Assembly (NCBI RefSeq): GCF_016597785.1
Contig: NZ_JAENJG010000001.1
Span: 1,612,001-1,676,000, forward strand
Direction of reading: 5' to 3'
DNA from: Leucobacter sp. L43
Lineage (GTDB): Bacteria; Actinomycetota; Actinomycetes; Actinomycetales; Microbacteriaceae
Length of the DNA: 64,000 nucleotides
Shown: one piece after another, positions 33,899 to 42,056 of the stretch
How the letters are laid out: every line of letters starts with the position of its first letter
Position numbering within the stretch: the first letter of the stretch is position 1
Translations under genes and position numbers: made by a program
Notes under the pieces: generated by a model
Database searches by the model: none
The model's input: the letters and a program-made list of their open reading frames with translations, nothing else
What the model was told of the DNA's origin: nothing

Positions 33899-35152
33899 TT
33901 AGAGTCCCAGCTCGACGCGTTCGCTCGCGAGCTGCTGATTGCCGGGCCCGAAGTGCTTCAGAATGACCAGATCGTCGGTCGTCGACGTGTTGACCACCTG
34001 CACCCCGCCCGATGCGGCGCCCGCCGTGATGAAGAACTCATCGCTCGAGAACTGCCCATATCGGATGCTCGAGATCGCCGCGATGTGCTGCCCGCCGATG
34101 CTGCCGTGCCCGGCGACCGCGATGAGTCCGTGCGCGTCCCGGTCGCCCACGGTGACGGACCCGCCCGGAGCGACGGTGAGTTCCTTGGCGCTGAACGCAG
34201 TCGCGCGGTAGGTGATCCAGCGCTCCGTGTACTCAGGCGACCCGGCGCGGCTTTCGACCGTCTCGACCGGCGGAGTGAAGCGGTGACTCCAGAAGTCGGC
34301 GTCGATGTTCAGGTCCCAGTCCGCGAGATCGACGATGAAGTCCAGGTCGCCGACATTGCTCGCGGGCACGTCCTTCCACATCAGTTCGTCCGGAACCTCG
34401 CGATTGTTCGACCACGACTCGGTCATCGCGAACACATCGCACGCCGCCTGAGGCTCGTAGGTGCACATGCTGGCCGGTGCGTGCAGGACACCTGCGGGCA
34501 CGTCCCATCCGGTGCCAGGGGTGATGCGATACGCCTTGGACAGGTCGGTGATGCGGTTGTCGCCGCCGCGGAGGAAGGCCTCGAGTTTGTCGCGGAGCTG
34601 CTCTTTCGTGACCTCCGGGTGAAGCCCGAAGAACGTGTACGGGAACTGTCCGCCATGGTTGTTCATCTGCGGCGGGAAGTAATAGGCCTCTGGCTTGCCG
34701 GGCTTGCCGACGAGGGCGGCGTGTTCATCGCGGTGATGGATGTGGAACGGCAGCGGGAACTCGTTGTCGAAGAACTTCGAGTACATCGGCCAGAGGCCGT
34801 GCGACGCCCACAGCGCACCGATGGCATCGCCCTTCGCGTGCGCGATGAGTTCATCGAGCGGGATCACCCCGCCGTCGGGATCGCGCACGAGGCTCAGACC
34901 TTCGAACGGGTCGGTGCGCGGCCCGTTCTCGGCTCGGATCGCACTCGCCAACCAACGCTCATCGATGCCGCCGCGCTCCTTGCCCAGCGGGAAGTAGTCG
35001 TCTGGGTGCAGCCGGATACGCCGACCCGGGGTGCAGAACGCGCGCGGCACCCAAGCGGGAGCGAGACGCAGCACGCCGTTCGCATCGTTCATCGCGCGTT
35101 CGATCGCGGCTTCAGAACTCGTGACTCCCGCGTATGGACCGGCCTGTGCCAT
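33899..35152 (-). CDS. Cupin sugar isomerase, mannose-6-phosphate isomerase-like
   Basis: First gene of the operon, 417 residues. The metal site resembles type I phosphomannose isomerases: PLPFHIHHRDEHAALVG near residue 133, GKPEAYYFPP near 150 and GWDVPAGVLHAPAS near 220. A second cupin half follows (APGGSVTVGDRDAHGLIAVA). The long N-terminal region (RLHPDDYFPLGKERGGIDER) and PMNNHGG-type insert differ from classic ManA, so the substrate may be a free sugar rather than mannose 6-phosphate. AAAGGAGTG precedes the ATG. Control is by tandem operators upstream. Confidence 0.75.
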   Translation of the reverse strand: MAQAGPYAGVTSSEAAIERAMNDANGVLRLAPAWVPRAFCTPGRRIRLHPDDYFPLGKERGGIDERWLASAIRAENGPRTDPFEGLSLVRDPDGGVIPLDELIAHAKGDAIGALWASHGLWPMYSKFFDNEFPLPFHIHHRDEHAALVGKPGKPEAYYFPPQMNNHGGQFPYTFFGLHPEVTKEQLRDKLEAFLRGGDNRITDLSKAYRITPGTGWDVPAGVLHAPASMCTYEPQAACDVFAMTESWSNNREVPDELMWKDVPASNVGDLDFIVDLADWDLNIDADFWSHRFTPPVETVESRAGSPEYTERWITYRATAFSAKELTVAPGGSVTVGDRDAHGLIAVAGHGSIGGQHIAAISSIRYGQFSSDEFFITAGAASGGVQVVNTSTTDDLVILKHFGPGNQQLASERVELGL

Positions 35153-35190
35153 TACTCACTCCTTTGTGGTGATGCTGCGTGCGCTTCTCT

Positions 35191-35222
35191 GGTTCATTGA
35201 ACCAAGAAGGTTTCATTGAAAC
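35191..35222. promoter_or_regulatory. Tandem LacI-type operators before the cupin isomerase operon
   Basis: Two perfect odd-centred palindromes: GGTTCATTGAACC (35191-35203) and GTTTCATTGAAAC (35210-35222). Centres are 19 bp apart, close to two helical turns. The second overlaps the -10 box. The first matches the site at 27194 before the LacI gene. Confidence 0.7.
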
Positions 35223-35247
35223 TACCAAATTGTTTCGCGCGGCACAA
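35219..35247 (-). promoter_or_regulatory. Promoter of the cupin isomerase operon
   Basis: Minus strand: TTGTGC (35247-35242), 17-bp spacer, TAGTTT (35224-35219). The operators at 35191-35222 cover the -10 box and the initially transcribed region, so the bound repressor would block RNA polymerase. Confidence 0.6.
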
Positions 35248-35454
35248 TAGGCGGTGGGGCCGATACGGAATCGTTACCCCGGAACTCCCTGCAGCGCTGC
35301 GCGATCGCTCGACACGGGCGCTCGCGCTCCCGACGCATTCCCGGGCCGTGGATGCCGAAATGGATCAATGAAGCGGTCGACCGGCGCGCAGTGCGCACCG
35401 CTGGCCCGCTCCCACCGACCGCGCGGCGCCGCCGAGCGAGCGGCGCCGCCGCCG
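35248..35454. other. Non-coding stretch without recognisable content
   Basis: Part of the 500-bp gap between the FGGY kinase gene and the cupin isomerase gene. Open frames here are short, GC-driven and lack family features or ribosome sites. I see no RNA motif. It leads into the 17-bp tandem array. Confidence 0.5.
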
Positions 35455-35522
35455 CCGCCAAGCGAACCGGGCCGCCAAGCGAACCGGGCCGCCAAGCCAG
35501 CCGGGCCGCCAAGCGAGCCGGG
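35455..35522. repeat. Four tandem 17-bp repeats
   Basis: Units CCGCCAAGCGAACCGGG (35455-35471 and 35472-35488), CCGCCAAGCCAGCCGGG (35489-35505) and CCGCCAAGCGAGCCGGG (35506-35522). The last unit contains GCGAGCCGGG, which is also the left edge of palindromic repeat copy 3, so the array grew from that edge or the two share bases. Confidence 0.95.
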
Positions 35523-35583
35523 TCACTTTGGGAGGGTGTCATGGTGGTATTCGACCGCGACACCCTCCCAAAGTGACCCCGCT
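35513..35583. repeat. Intergenic palindromic repeat, copy 3 (long-loop form)
   Basis: A perfect 21-bp stem (35520-35540 with 35559-35579), starting GGGTCACTTTGGGAG and ending GGGTGTC, around an 18-nt loop. Loop and inner arm share TTCGACCGCGACAC with copy 2. It lies 70 bp beyond the stop of the FGGY kinase gene (leftward). Confidence 0.92.
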
Positions 35584-35652
35584 GGAAGTTGGCCGGGGTC
35601 GGTGGTGGCAGGGTCGCCGCGACGGGGCAGAGGACGCGTCGATTCGCGCGGC

Positions 35653-37080
35653 TCAGCGGCGGCGGTCGTTCAGGGCGCTGAGCGTCGCGAAGTGAGCAGT
35701 CCGTTCCGCGTAGGCCGCTGTCAACAGGGGGTCCGGCGTGAAGCTCGCCTCGAGTTCACGACCGTGCGAGCGGATCGCGTCGAGCGAGTCGATCGCGCCC
35801 GTCGCGATTCCTGCAAGCATGGCCGCCCCCTGCGCCGCACCGTGCCCGCTCGCGGGATGATCGACGCGCACCCCCAGCACATCGGCCTTGATCTGCGACC
35901 AGGCGCGCGATGCCGACCCGCCGCCAGTCGATACGACGCGATCGATCGGGAACCCCGCCTCGCGAACCGTCGCGATGTCGCGAGCCAGGGCGAGGGCGTT
36001 ACCCTCCATCGCGGCGAGCATCAGATCAGAGGCGGTCGTCGCGAGCGATATGCCGTCGATCACTCCGCGGGAGTGCGGATTCCACCCCGGCGTGCGCTCG
36101 CCGGCGAGGCTCGTCACCATGGTGAGCTCGCCGGGTCTCGGCAGCTGCAGGAGCACGGCGTCTTCGCGCAGGTCCGTTGCGCCTTCGAGGCCGTTCACCC
36201 AGTCGATGGTGGCACCCGCGGTCACCTGCGCCGTGATGAGCAGATCGACGTCCGCCACGCAGTGCCGCGTGTGGATGAAACCGGGAACGCGGGTGCCGCG
36301 CGGTACCGCGAGAATCGTGACGCTCGAGAACCCCGTCATATCGACGAGCGGATCGCCGACTTCGACTACGCCGGCTTCGAGCGCTGAACCGATCGAGTCG
36401 ATGCCTCCGGCGACGACGCTCGCCCCCGCGGTGATGCCGGTCGCCTGGGCTGCCTCGAGTGTGACGGTGCCGACGATCGCTCGTGCGGCCACGATGGGCG
36501 GCAGATATGCGAGCGAGTCTTCGGCATTGAGCAGCGCCGCGTCGAAGGCACCGGTTTCGTCGTCGAACCCCTGCATGAGTGCGGCCGTCGTGTCGTCGAG
36601 CACGGCGACGCCGCTGAGACGGCGCACGATGAAGCCGTTCGCAGACAGCACATGCTCCGCGGCTGCGAGCGCCTCGGGCCGGTGCGCGGCGAGCCACGGC
36701 AGCTTCGCGGTGCCGAAGAAGGGATCCGCGCCGTTGCGCGAATGGGGAACGATCTCCGCGATCCGCTCAGCTTCGGCCGTCGCCCGCCGGTCGAGCCACG
36801 TGAGCGCCGCACACGTCGGCGATCCGTTCCGATCCACGGGCACCAGTGTCGGAGCCTGCGCGGTGACGGCGACCGCCAGTACCGTTCTTCCGGCGACGAC
36901 CTTCCGCGTCAACGCGCAGACCGCCTCCCACCACGCCGTCGCATCCTGCTCGGCGGCCGCGCCAGCGGTCGCCGTCGGGTATCGCTGCGACGCATCGGCG
37001 ACGAGCGTGCCAGCCCGATCCGTCGCGACCACTTTCACCGAACTCGTACCGACGTCGATGCCGAGCAGCAGTTGGGTCAT
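35653..37080 (-). CDS. FGGY-family carbohydrate kinase, substrate unknown
   Basis: ATP-dependent sugar or polyol kinase of 475 residues. The N-terminal phosphate-binding loop is LLLGIDVGTSSVKVVATD at residues 4-21. ALTWLDRRATAEAERIAE near 100 and GIDSIGSALEAGVVEVGDPL near 230 belong to the FGGY N and C domains, and RVVSTGGGSASRAWSQIKAD near 380 is the C-terminal signature. It resembles xylulokinase-like members but lacks enough specific residues to name a substrate. It is the last gene of a six-gene leftward operon led by a DeoR regulator. Confidence 0.85.
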   Translation of the reverse strand: MTQLLLGIDVGTSSVKVVATDRAGTLVADASQRYPTATAGAAAEQDATAWWEAVCALTRKVVAGRTVLAVAVTAQAPTLVPVDRNGSPTCAALTWLDRRATAEAERIAEIVPHSRNGADPFFGTAKLPWLAAHRPEALAAAEHVLSANGFIVRRLSGVAVLDDTTAALMQGFDDETGAFDAALLNAEDSLAYLPPIVAARAIVGTVTLEAAQATGITAGASVVAGGIDSIGSALEAGVVEVGDPLVDMTGFSSVTILAVPRGTRVPGFIHTRHCVADVDLLITAQVTAGATIDWVNGLEGATDLREDAVLLQLPRPGELTMVTSLAGERTPGWNPHSRGVIDGISLATTASDLMLAAMEGNALALARDIATVREAGFPIDRVVSTGGGSASRAWSQIKADVLGVRVDHPASGHGAAQGAAMLAGIATGAIDSLDAIRSHGRELEASFTPDPLLTAAYAERTAHFATLSALNDRRR

Positions 37081-37148
37081 GGGGTGAGTTCCTCTTCGTC
37101 GAAGGGTCCGGTGACGGTCGCGCCCTGCCCAGCACGGGCCAGAGCAGG

Positions 37149-38255
37149 CTACCGCCCCAGCGCGGTCGGGCTCGGCGCGGTTCGGGTGATCGTGGGGGAC
37201 GGCGCCTCGACGAGCGGGTGCAGCAGCGGTTCGCCCGAAAGATACCGGCGTATCTCCTCCGCCACGCCGTCCGCCGCGCGATCCGCGGTCTCACGGCTCG
37301 CTCCGGCGATGTGCGGGGTGAAGACGATGTCGTGCCCGGCGGCCGCCAGGCCGAAGATGCGGTGCGTGAAGTCGACCGGTTCTTCGGGGAAGACATCGAA
37401 CGCGGCGCCCGCCAGGTGCCCGCGCTCCACGGCATCGGCAACGGCGTCGTAATCGACGAGGCCGCCCCTCGCGGCGTTCACGAGACGCGAACCCGGGCGC
37501 ATGAGTGCGAGCCGTTCGGCATTGACCATATGGGTCGTCTCGGGAGAGAGTCGCGCGTGCACGGATACGAGATCCGATCGCGCGAAGACGTCCTCGATGC
37601 TGGGCGCCGACCGCACGCCGGGGCCCAGTGATCCTGATTGCACGTACGGATCGTAGACGAGCACGTCGGCTCCCATTGCTGCGAAGACACCTGCGACGTG
37701 CCCGCCCACGGCGCCTGCGCCGAGGAGCCCGATGGTCGATCCCTTGACCTCGCCGCCGACCTCCTCATGCCGATAGAACTCTCCCCGCCACTCGTGAGAC
37801 AGCAACGTGTTGTGCGAGAGCGGGATGCGGCGGAGGAGCGCGAGCGCGAGCCCGATCGTCATCTCTGCGGTGGAGATGCCGTTGCGGCCCGGGACGTTCG
37901 CGACGGCGACTCCGCGGGCCCGCGCGGCGTCGAGGTTCACGTTCGTCGGGCCGCCGCGCGAGACCGCGATCAGACGCAGGTCTGGGCAGGCCGCGAGTAC
38001 GCGTTCCGTGAGCGGCGCGAGCTGCGTGGCGATGGCGGTGACCCCGTCGAGCGCTTCGATGAGTTCCTCCTCCGTCCCGGAGGCCTCGTCGACCTCTCCC
38101 ACTCGCCCGAACGGCGCGTCGGGCCACGGGAACTCGATCTCCCTCACCTCGATCTCGGATCCCGGGCCCCCAGCCCCGCTCAGGGCGAGTTCGATCGCGC
38201 TGCGAAGACGGGTCGACCGGATGAACAAGTCTCCGGCCGCAAGAATGCGTGTCAT
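37149..38255 (-). CDS. D-2-hydroxyacid dehydrogenase family protein
   Basis: NAD-dependent dehydrogenase of the SerA/GyaR superfamily, 368 residues. The dinucleotide motif GLLGAGAVGGHVAG lies near residue 177. Catalytic Arg is in NAARGGLVDYDAV, Glu in FDVFPEEPVD and His in FTPHIAGAS near 325. The N-terminal substrate domain is atypical (TRILAAGDLFIRSTRLRSAI). Start ATG 38255; the open frame upstream overlaps the terminator and binding-protein gene. In an uptake operon with an FGGY kinase it may oxidise a sugar acid or act on the kinase product. Confidence 0.85.
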   Translation of the reverse strand: MTRILAAGDLFIRSTRLRSAIELALSGAGGPGSEIEVREIEFPWPDAPFGRVGEVDEASGTEEELIEALDGVTAIATQLAPLTERVLAACPDLRLIAVSRGGPTNVNLDAARARGVAVANVPGRNGISTAEMTIGLALALLRRIPLSHNTLLSHEWRGEFYRHEEVGGEVKGSTIGLLGAGAVGGHVAGVFAAMGADVLVYDPYVQSGSLGPGVRSAPSIEDVFARSDLVSVHARLSPETTHMVNAERLALMRPGSRLVNAARGGLVDYDAVADAVERGHLAGAAFDVFPEEPVDFTHRIFGLAAAGHDIVFTPHIAGASRETADRAADGVAEEIRRYLSGEPLLHPLVEAPSPTITRTAPSPTALGR

Positions 38256-38309
38256 GTGTCTGTCTCCTCGACGTTCGCCTGCCGTCGCGCGACGGTGCTG
38301 GCAGTGACA

Positions 38310-38342
38310 GGGCGGCGCGACCCGATCCGGTTCGCGCCGCCC
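38310..38342 (-). terminator. Hairpin after the binding-protein gene
   Basis: Perfect 11-bp arms GGGCGGCGCGA and TCGCGCCGCCC around an 11-nt loop, 11 bp past the stop of the binding-protein gene and 54 bp before the dehydrogenase. As in the rhamnose operon, the hairpin separates the transport genes from the enzymes. Confidence 0.78.
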
Positions 38343-38353
38343 CCGATATCTGA

Positions 38354-39328
38354 TTAGCCGCCGAACATCTCGTCGAAGTAGTCCTGCGCGTTGCTCTCGT
38401 CGATCACGGTGATCGGCATGAACTGGTCCTTCTCGACCTCTTCGCCGTTCAGCAGGTCGGAGGTGATGTCGATCAGCGTCCGCCCGTGCGCTTTGCCGCC
38501 GCCGAGGCTGATGGAGCTCTTCTGCGGGTCGCCCTTGATGATGTTCTCGATCTCGATCTGGGTGGCGTCGATCCCGAACAGTCCGAAGGAGTCGAAGTCG
38601 GTGATCCCGCTCGCCTTGACTCCCTCGTTGCCGCCCTGCGCGCCGCCGCCGCCGATCGTGGCGATCATCTTCAGATCGGGGTTGGCCTGCAGGAAGTTCT
38701 CGGCGTTCGTCACGCCCTCCTCGGCGGTCAGCGCGGAGTTCGTCGCGACGAGTTCGGCGTTCGGCGCGATCTCCTCCACGGCGTCTTTGATGCCGTTCGC
38801 GCGATCGATGATCTCGGGGAACGTCGGCAGGTCCATCAGCGCCCACTCGACGACGTCCTCATCGCCGTAGTTCTCGTTGATCCACTCCGCTGCGGCTTCG
38901 CCGTTCGCGTACCCGGTCTCGTATGCGTCGACCAGGTACTGGGCGTCGTAGTTGTCGAGCACCTGGGTGTACCCGACGATCTTGATACCCGCGTCCTGCG
39001 CCTTCTGCGTCGCCGCCTTGAGCGATTCCGAATCGACGGCGCAGATGATGATCGCGTCCACATCCTGCTGGATGAAGTTCTCGATCTGCGTCACCTGCGT
39101 GGCTGCATCGCTCTTGGCGTCGACGTAGTTGACCTCGACGCCTTCCTCGGCGCCGTAGGACTGCGCCTCCTGCACGAGCTCAGCCCAGACGGGATTGGAG
39201 AGATCGGAGAATGTGACGCCGACCGAGAATTCGGTGTCGGACGGAGCGGCGCTGCTCCCGCCGGAGCTGCACGCTGCGAGACCGAGCAGCAGTGCTCCTG
39301 TCGCCGCAATCGCAGTGATCTTCTTCAT
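38354..39328 (-). CDS. Sugar ABC importer binding protein (lipoprotein)
   Basis: Binding protein of 324 residues. Signal peptide MKKITAIAATGALLLGLAAC with lipobox LAAC, lipidated Cys20. Peripla_BP_4 fold with FSDLSNPVWAELVQEAQSYG near residue 40, DVDAIIICAVDSESLKAATQ near 90 and FGLFGIDATQIEIENIIKGD near 250. The ATG 39328 is chosen because a signal peptide starts there and GAAAGGAACCCC precedes it; the open frame continues another 34 codons without one. Confidence 0.9.
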   Translation of the reverse strand: MKKITAIAATGALLLGLAACSSGGSSAAPSDTEFSVGVTFSDLSNPVWAELVQEAQSYGAEEGVEVNYVDAKSDAATQVTQIENFIQQDVDAIIICAVDSESLKAATQKAQDAGIKIVGYTQVLDNYDAQYLVDAYETGYANGEAAAEWINENYGDEDVVEWALMDLPTFPEIIDRANGIKDAVEEIAPNAELVATNSALTAEEGVTNAENFLQANPDLKMIATIGGGGAQGGNEGVKASGITDFDSFGLFGIDATQIEIENIIKGDPQKSSISLGGGKAHGRTLIDITSDLLNGEEVEKDQFMPITVIDESNAQDYFDEMFGG

Positions 39329-39365
39329 GGGGTTCCTTTCGTTGGTTTCCGCGAGAACGGAGGGT

Positions 39366-40388
39366 TCAGGAGAGGGGGACGGTCGCGGTCTTCGGTTCAG
39401 CCGTCGGCCCTCGTGAGATGGACACGCCACCGATCTGCTTGCGCCGCCCGCCGGAGCGCTTCGAGGTGGCGTCGTAGATCACCGCGACCAGCAGGATGAG
39501 GCCCTTGATCACGAGCTGCACGTACTCGCTGACGTTGAGCAGCACGAGACCGTTGTCGAGCACGCCGACGATGAGCACGCCGATGAACGCACCGAACAGG
39601 CTCCCGCGCCCGCCCATGACGCTCACGCCGCCGAGCACGCACGCGGTCAGCACGCTGAATTCGAACCCGGCTCCGGTGGCCGACTGCGCCGAGTTCAGTC
39701 GAGACAGCAGCAGGATCGCGCCGACGGCGGTGAAGAGGCCGCTCACTGCGTAGACGAGCAGCAGGGTGCGTCGCGTATTCACACCGGACAGGCGCGCCGC
39801 CTCGACGTTGTTGCCGATCGCGTAGAAGTACCGACCGATGTAGGTCTGATTCGCGATGAAGTACCCGATCGCCCAGACGAGGGCGAGCACGATCACGGAG
39901 ATCGGGATGCCGATGACGGCACCCTGCCCGAGCACGGAGAAGCCGCTCGGGAAGCCGGAGATCGGCAGGCCCTTGGAGAGCAGGTAGCTGACGCCGTTGA
40001 GGATCGTCATCATGGAGAGGGTGACGATCAGCGGGGCCACACCCGTCAGGGTGATGATCAGCCCGTTGATCAGCCCGATCACGACGCCGAGCACGAGCAC
40101 GAGTACGATCGCGAGCGGCCAGGGAACGTCGAATTGCGCCATCATGATGCCGCACACGACGACGTACAACGAGATCTGGTAGCCGACGGAGAGGTCGATG
40201 CCGCCGGTCAGCAGCACGAACGCGAATCCGACGGCCACGATCCCGAGCGTCGTGACCTGGCGAAGAATGTTGAACAGGTTGTTCGCGTCCAAGAAGTTCG
40301 GGGAGAGCGCGCTGAAACCGATGATGAGCAGCACCAGCACCAGCACGATCCCGAGCTCGTGCAGTCGCGGTCGGAACTTCGAGATCAT
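39366..40388 (-). CDS. Sugar ABC importer permease
   Basis: BPD_transp_2 permease of 340 residues and about ten membrane segments. FVLLTGGIDLSVGYQISLYV near residue 57 holds the DLSVG motif. FEFSVLTACVLGGVSVMGGR near 235 is the late signature. It is the only permease of this importer, so the channel is presumably a homodimer. The ATG overlaps the ATPase stop by 4 bp. The tail is basic and Ser/Thr-rich. Confidence 0.88.
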   Translation of the reverse strand: MISKFRPRLHELGIVLVLVLLIIGFSALSPNFLDANNLFNILRQVTTLGIVAVGFAFVLLTGGIDLSVGYQISLYVVVCGIMMAQFDVPWPLAIVLVLVLGVVIGLINGLIITLTGVAPLIVTLSMMTILNGVSYLLSKGLPISGFPSGFSVLGQGAVIGIPISVIVLALVWAIGYFIANQTYIGRYFYAIGNNVEAARLSGVNTRRTLLLVYAVSGLFTAVGAILLLSRLNSAQSATGAGFEFSVLTACVLGGVSVMGGRGSLFGAFIGVLIVGVLDNGLVLLNVSEYVQLVIKGLILLVAVIYDATSKRSGGRRKQIGGVSISRGPTAEPKTATVPLS

Positions 40389-41911
40389 GCGAGGTCTCCT
40401 TCCGAAGCCAGCGTGAGGATGGCTTCCTGAGTGATGTCTTCCGATTCGAGCAGCCCGCGTTGCAGGCCCTCCTGCAGCACGACGACCCGGTCGGACATGC
40501 CGATGAGCTCTTCCATATCGGAGGAGATCATCAGGATCGTCTTCCCCTCCTCCGCGAGCCGGTTCATGATCAGGTAGATCTCATGCCGCGCCCCGATGTC
40601 GATGCCCCGGGTGGGTTCATCGAAGATGAGCACTTCCGGGCTCGTGGCCAGCCACTTCGCGAGCACGACCTTCTGCTGATTGCCGCCGCTCAGATTGCCG
40701 ACGATCTCGGCGCCGCTCGGCGCCTTGATGCGCAGCTCGCGCATGTAGCGGTCGGAGAGTTCGCGCTCGGCCGCGGTCGAGATGACGCCGGCGCGCGACA
40801 TCTCCGGGAGCCGTGGCAGGGAGATGTTCTGCTCGATCGAGAACTCGAGGATCAGGCCGTGCCGTTTGCGGTCTTCAGGGACCAGGGCGATGCCGTTCCT
40901 GATCGCCGCGATGGGGTTGAGCGAGAGCACCGAGTTGCCGTGCAGGTCGACCGTGCCGGATTCCGGCCGTTTCGCCCCGAAGACGAGCTCCATGAGCTCG
41001 GTGCGACCGGCGCCGATCAACCCCGCGAACCCGAGGATCTCTCCCTTTCGCGCGACGAAGCTGATGTCGCGCACGCCGTTGCCGGTCAAGCCGGTCACCG
41101 TCAGCGATGGTTCGGTCAGCACGTTCGTGCGCGTCGGGTAGTCTTCCCCGAGCTCACGGCCGACCATCATCGAGATGAGTTCGCGCTTCGTGGTGGCGGG
41201 GGTGTCGACCGTGCCGACGTACTGACCGTCGCGCAGCACGGTGACCCGATCGGAGAGCCGGAAGACCTCTTCCATGCGGTGCGAGATGTAGACGATGGTC
41301 ATGCCCTCGCGCTTGAGCACGTCGACGATCGCGAACATGGCGTCGACCTCGGAGGCGGTGAGCGGCGCTGACGGCTCGTCCATGATGAGCAGCTTCGCCT
41401 CCTTCGACAGCGCTTTCGCGATCTCGACGATCTGCTGGTAGCCGGTGGTGAGCGTCTCGACGAGGGCGTTCGGCGCGATCGATACTCCGAGTCGCTCGAA
41501 GAGCGAACGCGATCTCGCCGCCATGGTTTTGCGGTCGAGCACCGGCCCCTTCATGATGAACTCTCCGAGAAAGACGTTCTCGGATGCGCTGAGGTTCGGG
41601 AAGAGCGTGAACTCTTGGTAGATCACCGCGATCCCGAGCTCCCTGGCCAGCTGAGGCGTGAGCCGCTCATGGACCACCCCATCGACGGCGATCGTGCCGC
41701 TGGTCGGGGCGATGGCGCCCGAGAGGGTCTTGATGAGCGTCGACTTGCCTGCACCGTTCTCGCCGATGATCGCGTGCACCTCACCGGGCCGCAGGTCGAG
41801 ACTGACGCCGTCGAGTGCGCGAACCCCGGGGTATTCCTTCACCAGCCGGTCGACCTGCAATGACAGACCTGCCCCGCGGCCGGTGGCCGTCGATACGTCC
41901 TGTAGGGACAT
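40385..41911 (-). CDS. Sugar ABC importer ATPase
   Basis: Fused double ATPase of 508 residues. Domain 1 Walker A GENGAGKSTLIKTLSG near residue 53 and LLIMDEPSAPLTASE near 175. Domain 2 has degenerate GLIGAGRTELMELVFG and signature LSGGNQQKVVLAKWLA near 410. The first 17 residues are an extra Ser/Thr/Gly leader. First transport gene after the DeoR regulator, with a TTGACA -35 and phased direct repeats in the 145-bp gap. Confidence 0.9.
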   Translation of the reverse strand: MSLQDVSTATGRGAGLSLQVDRLVKEYPGVRALDGVSLDLRPGEVHAIIGENGAGKSTLIKTLSGAIAPTSGTIAVDGVVHERLTPQLARELGIAVIYQEFTLFPNLSASENVFLGEFIMKGPVLDRKTMAARSRSLFERLGVSIAPNALVETLTTGYQQIVEIAKALSKEAKLLIMDEPSAPLTASEVDAMFAIVDVLKREGMTIVYISHRMEEVFRLSDRVTVLRDGQYVGTVDTPATTKRELISMMVGRELGEDYPTRTNVLTEPSLTVTGLTGNGVRDISFVARKGEILGFAGLIGAGRTELMELVFGAKRPESGTVDLHGNSVLSLNPIAAIRNGIALVPEDRKRHGLILEFSIEQNISLPRLPEMSRAGVISTAAERELSDRYMRELRIKAPSGAEIVGNLSGGNQQKVVLAKWLATSPEVLIFDEPTRGIDIGARHEIYLIMNRLAEEGKTILMISSDMEELIGMSDRVVVLQEGLQRGLLESEDITQEAILTLASEGDLA

Positions 41912-41960
41912 TGCTGCACGCTCCTCACGTCATCGTGGCGTCACCTTCAAGACATGAGTG

Positions 41961-42000
41961 TGTTACAAGATGTGAGGTTTTGTCAACTTTTGTGAAGTAA
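41961..42000 (-). promoter_or_regulatory. 10-bp phased direct repeats over the -35 region
   Basis: Four consecutive 10-bp blocks on the + strand begin with TGT: TGTTACAAGA, TGTGAGGTTT, TGTCAACTTT and TGTGAAGTAA. The last three share TGTnAnnTTT or close to it. On the minus strand the third block reads as the start of a consensus -35, TTGACA (41986-41981). One-turn phasing of direct repeats is a typical DeoR-family site. The -10 box is not clear (TAACAC at 15 bp). Confidence 0.6.
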
Positions 42001-42056
42001 CGATGACGCAACGGCGCGCCCAGGCCCCGCGGACCCGGAACACCGCCTCGGCGCCG

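Noticed and set aside
35455-35522. CRISPR-like array
   Set aside because: The units are contiguous 17-mers without spacers, and there are no cas genes in the window.
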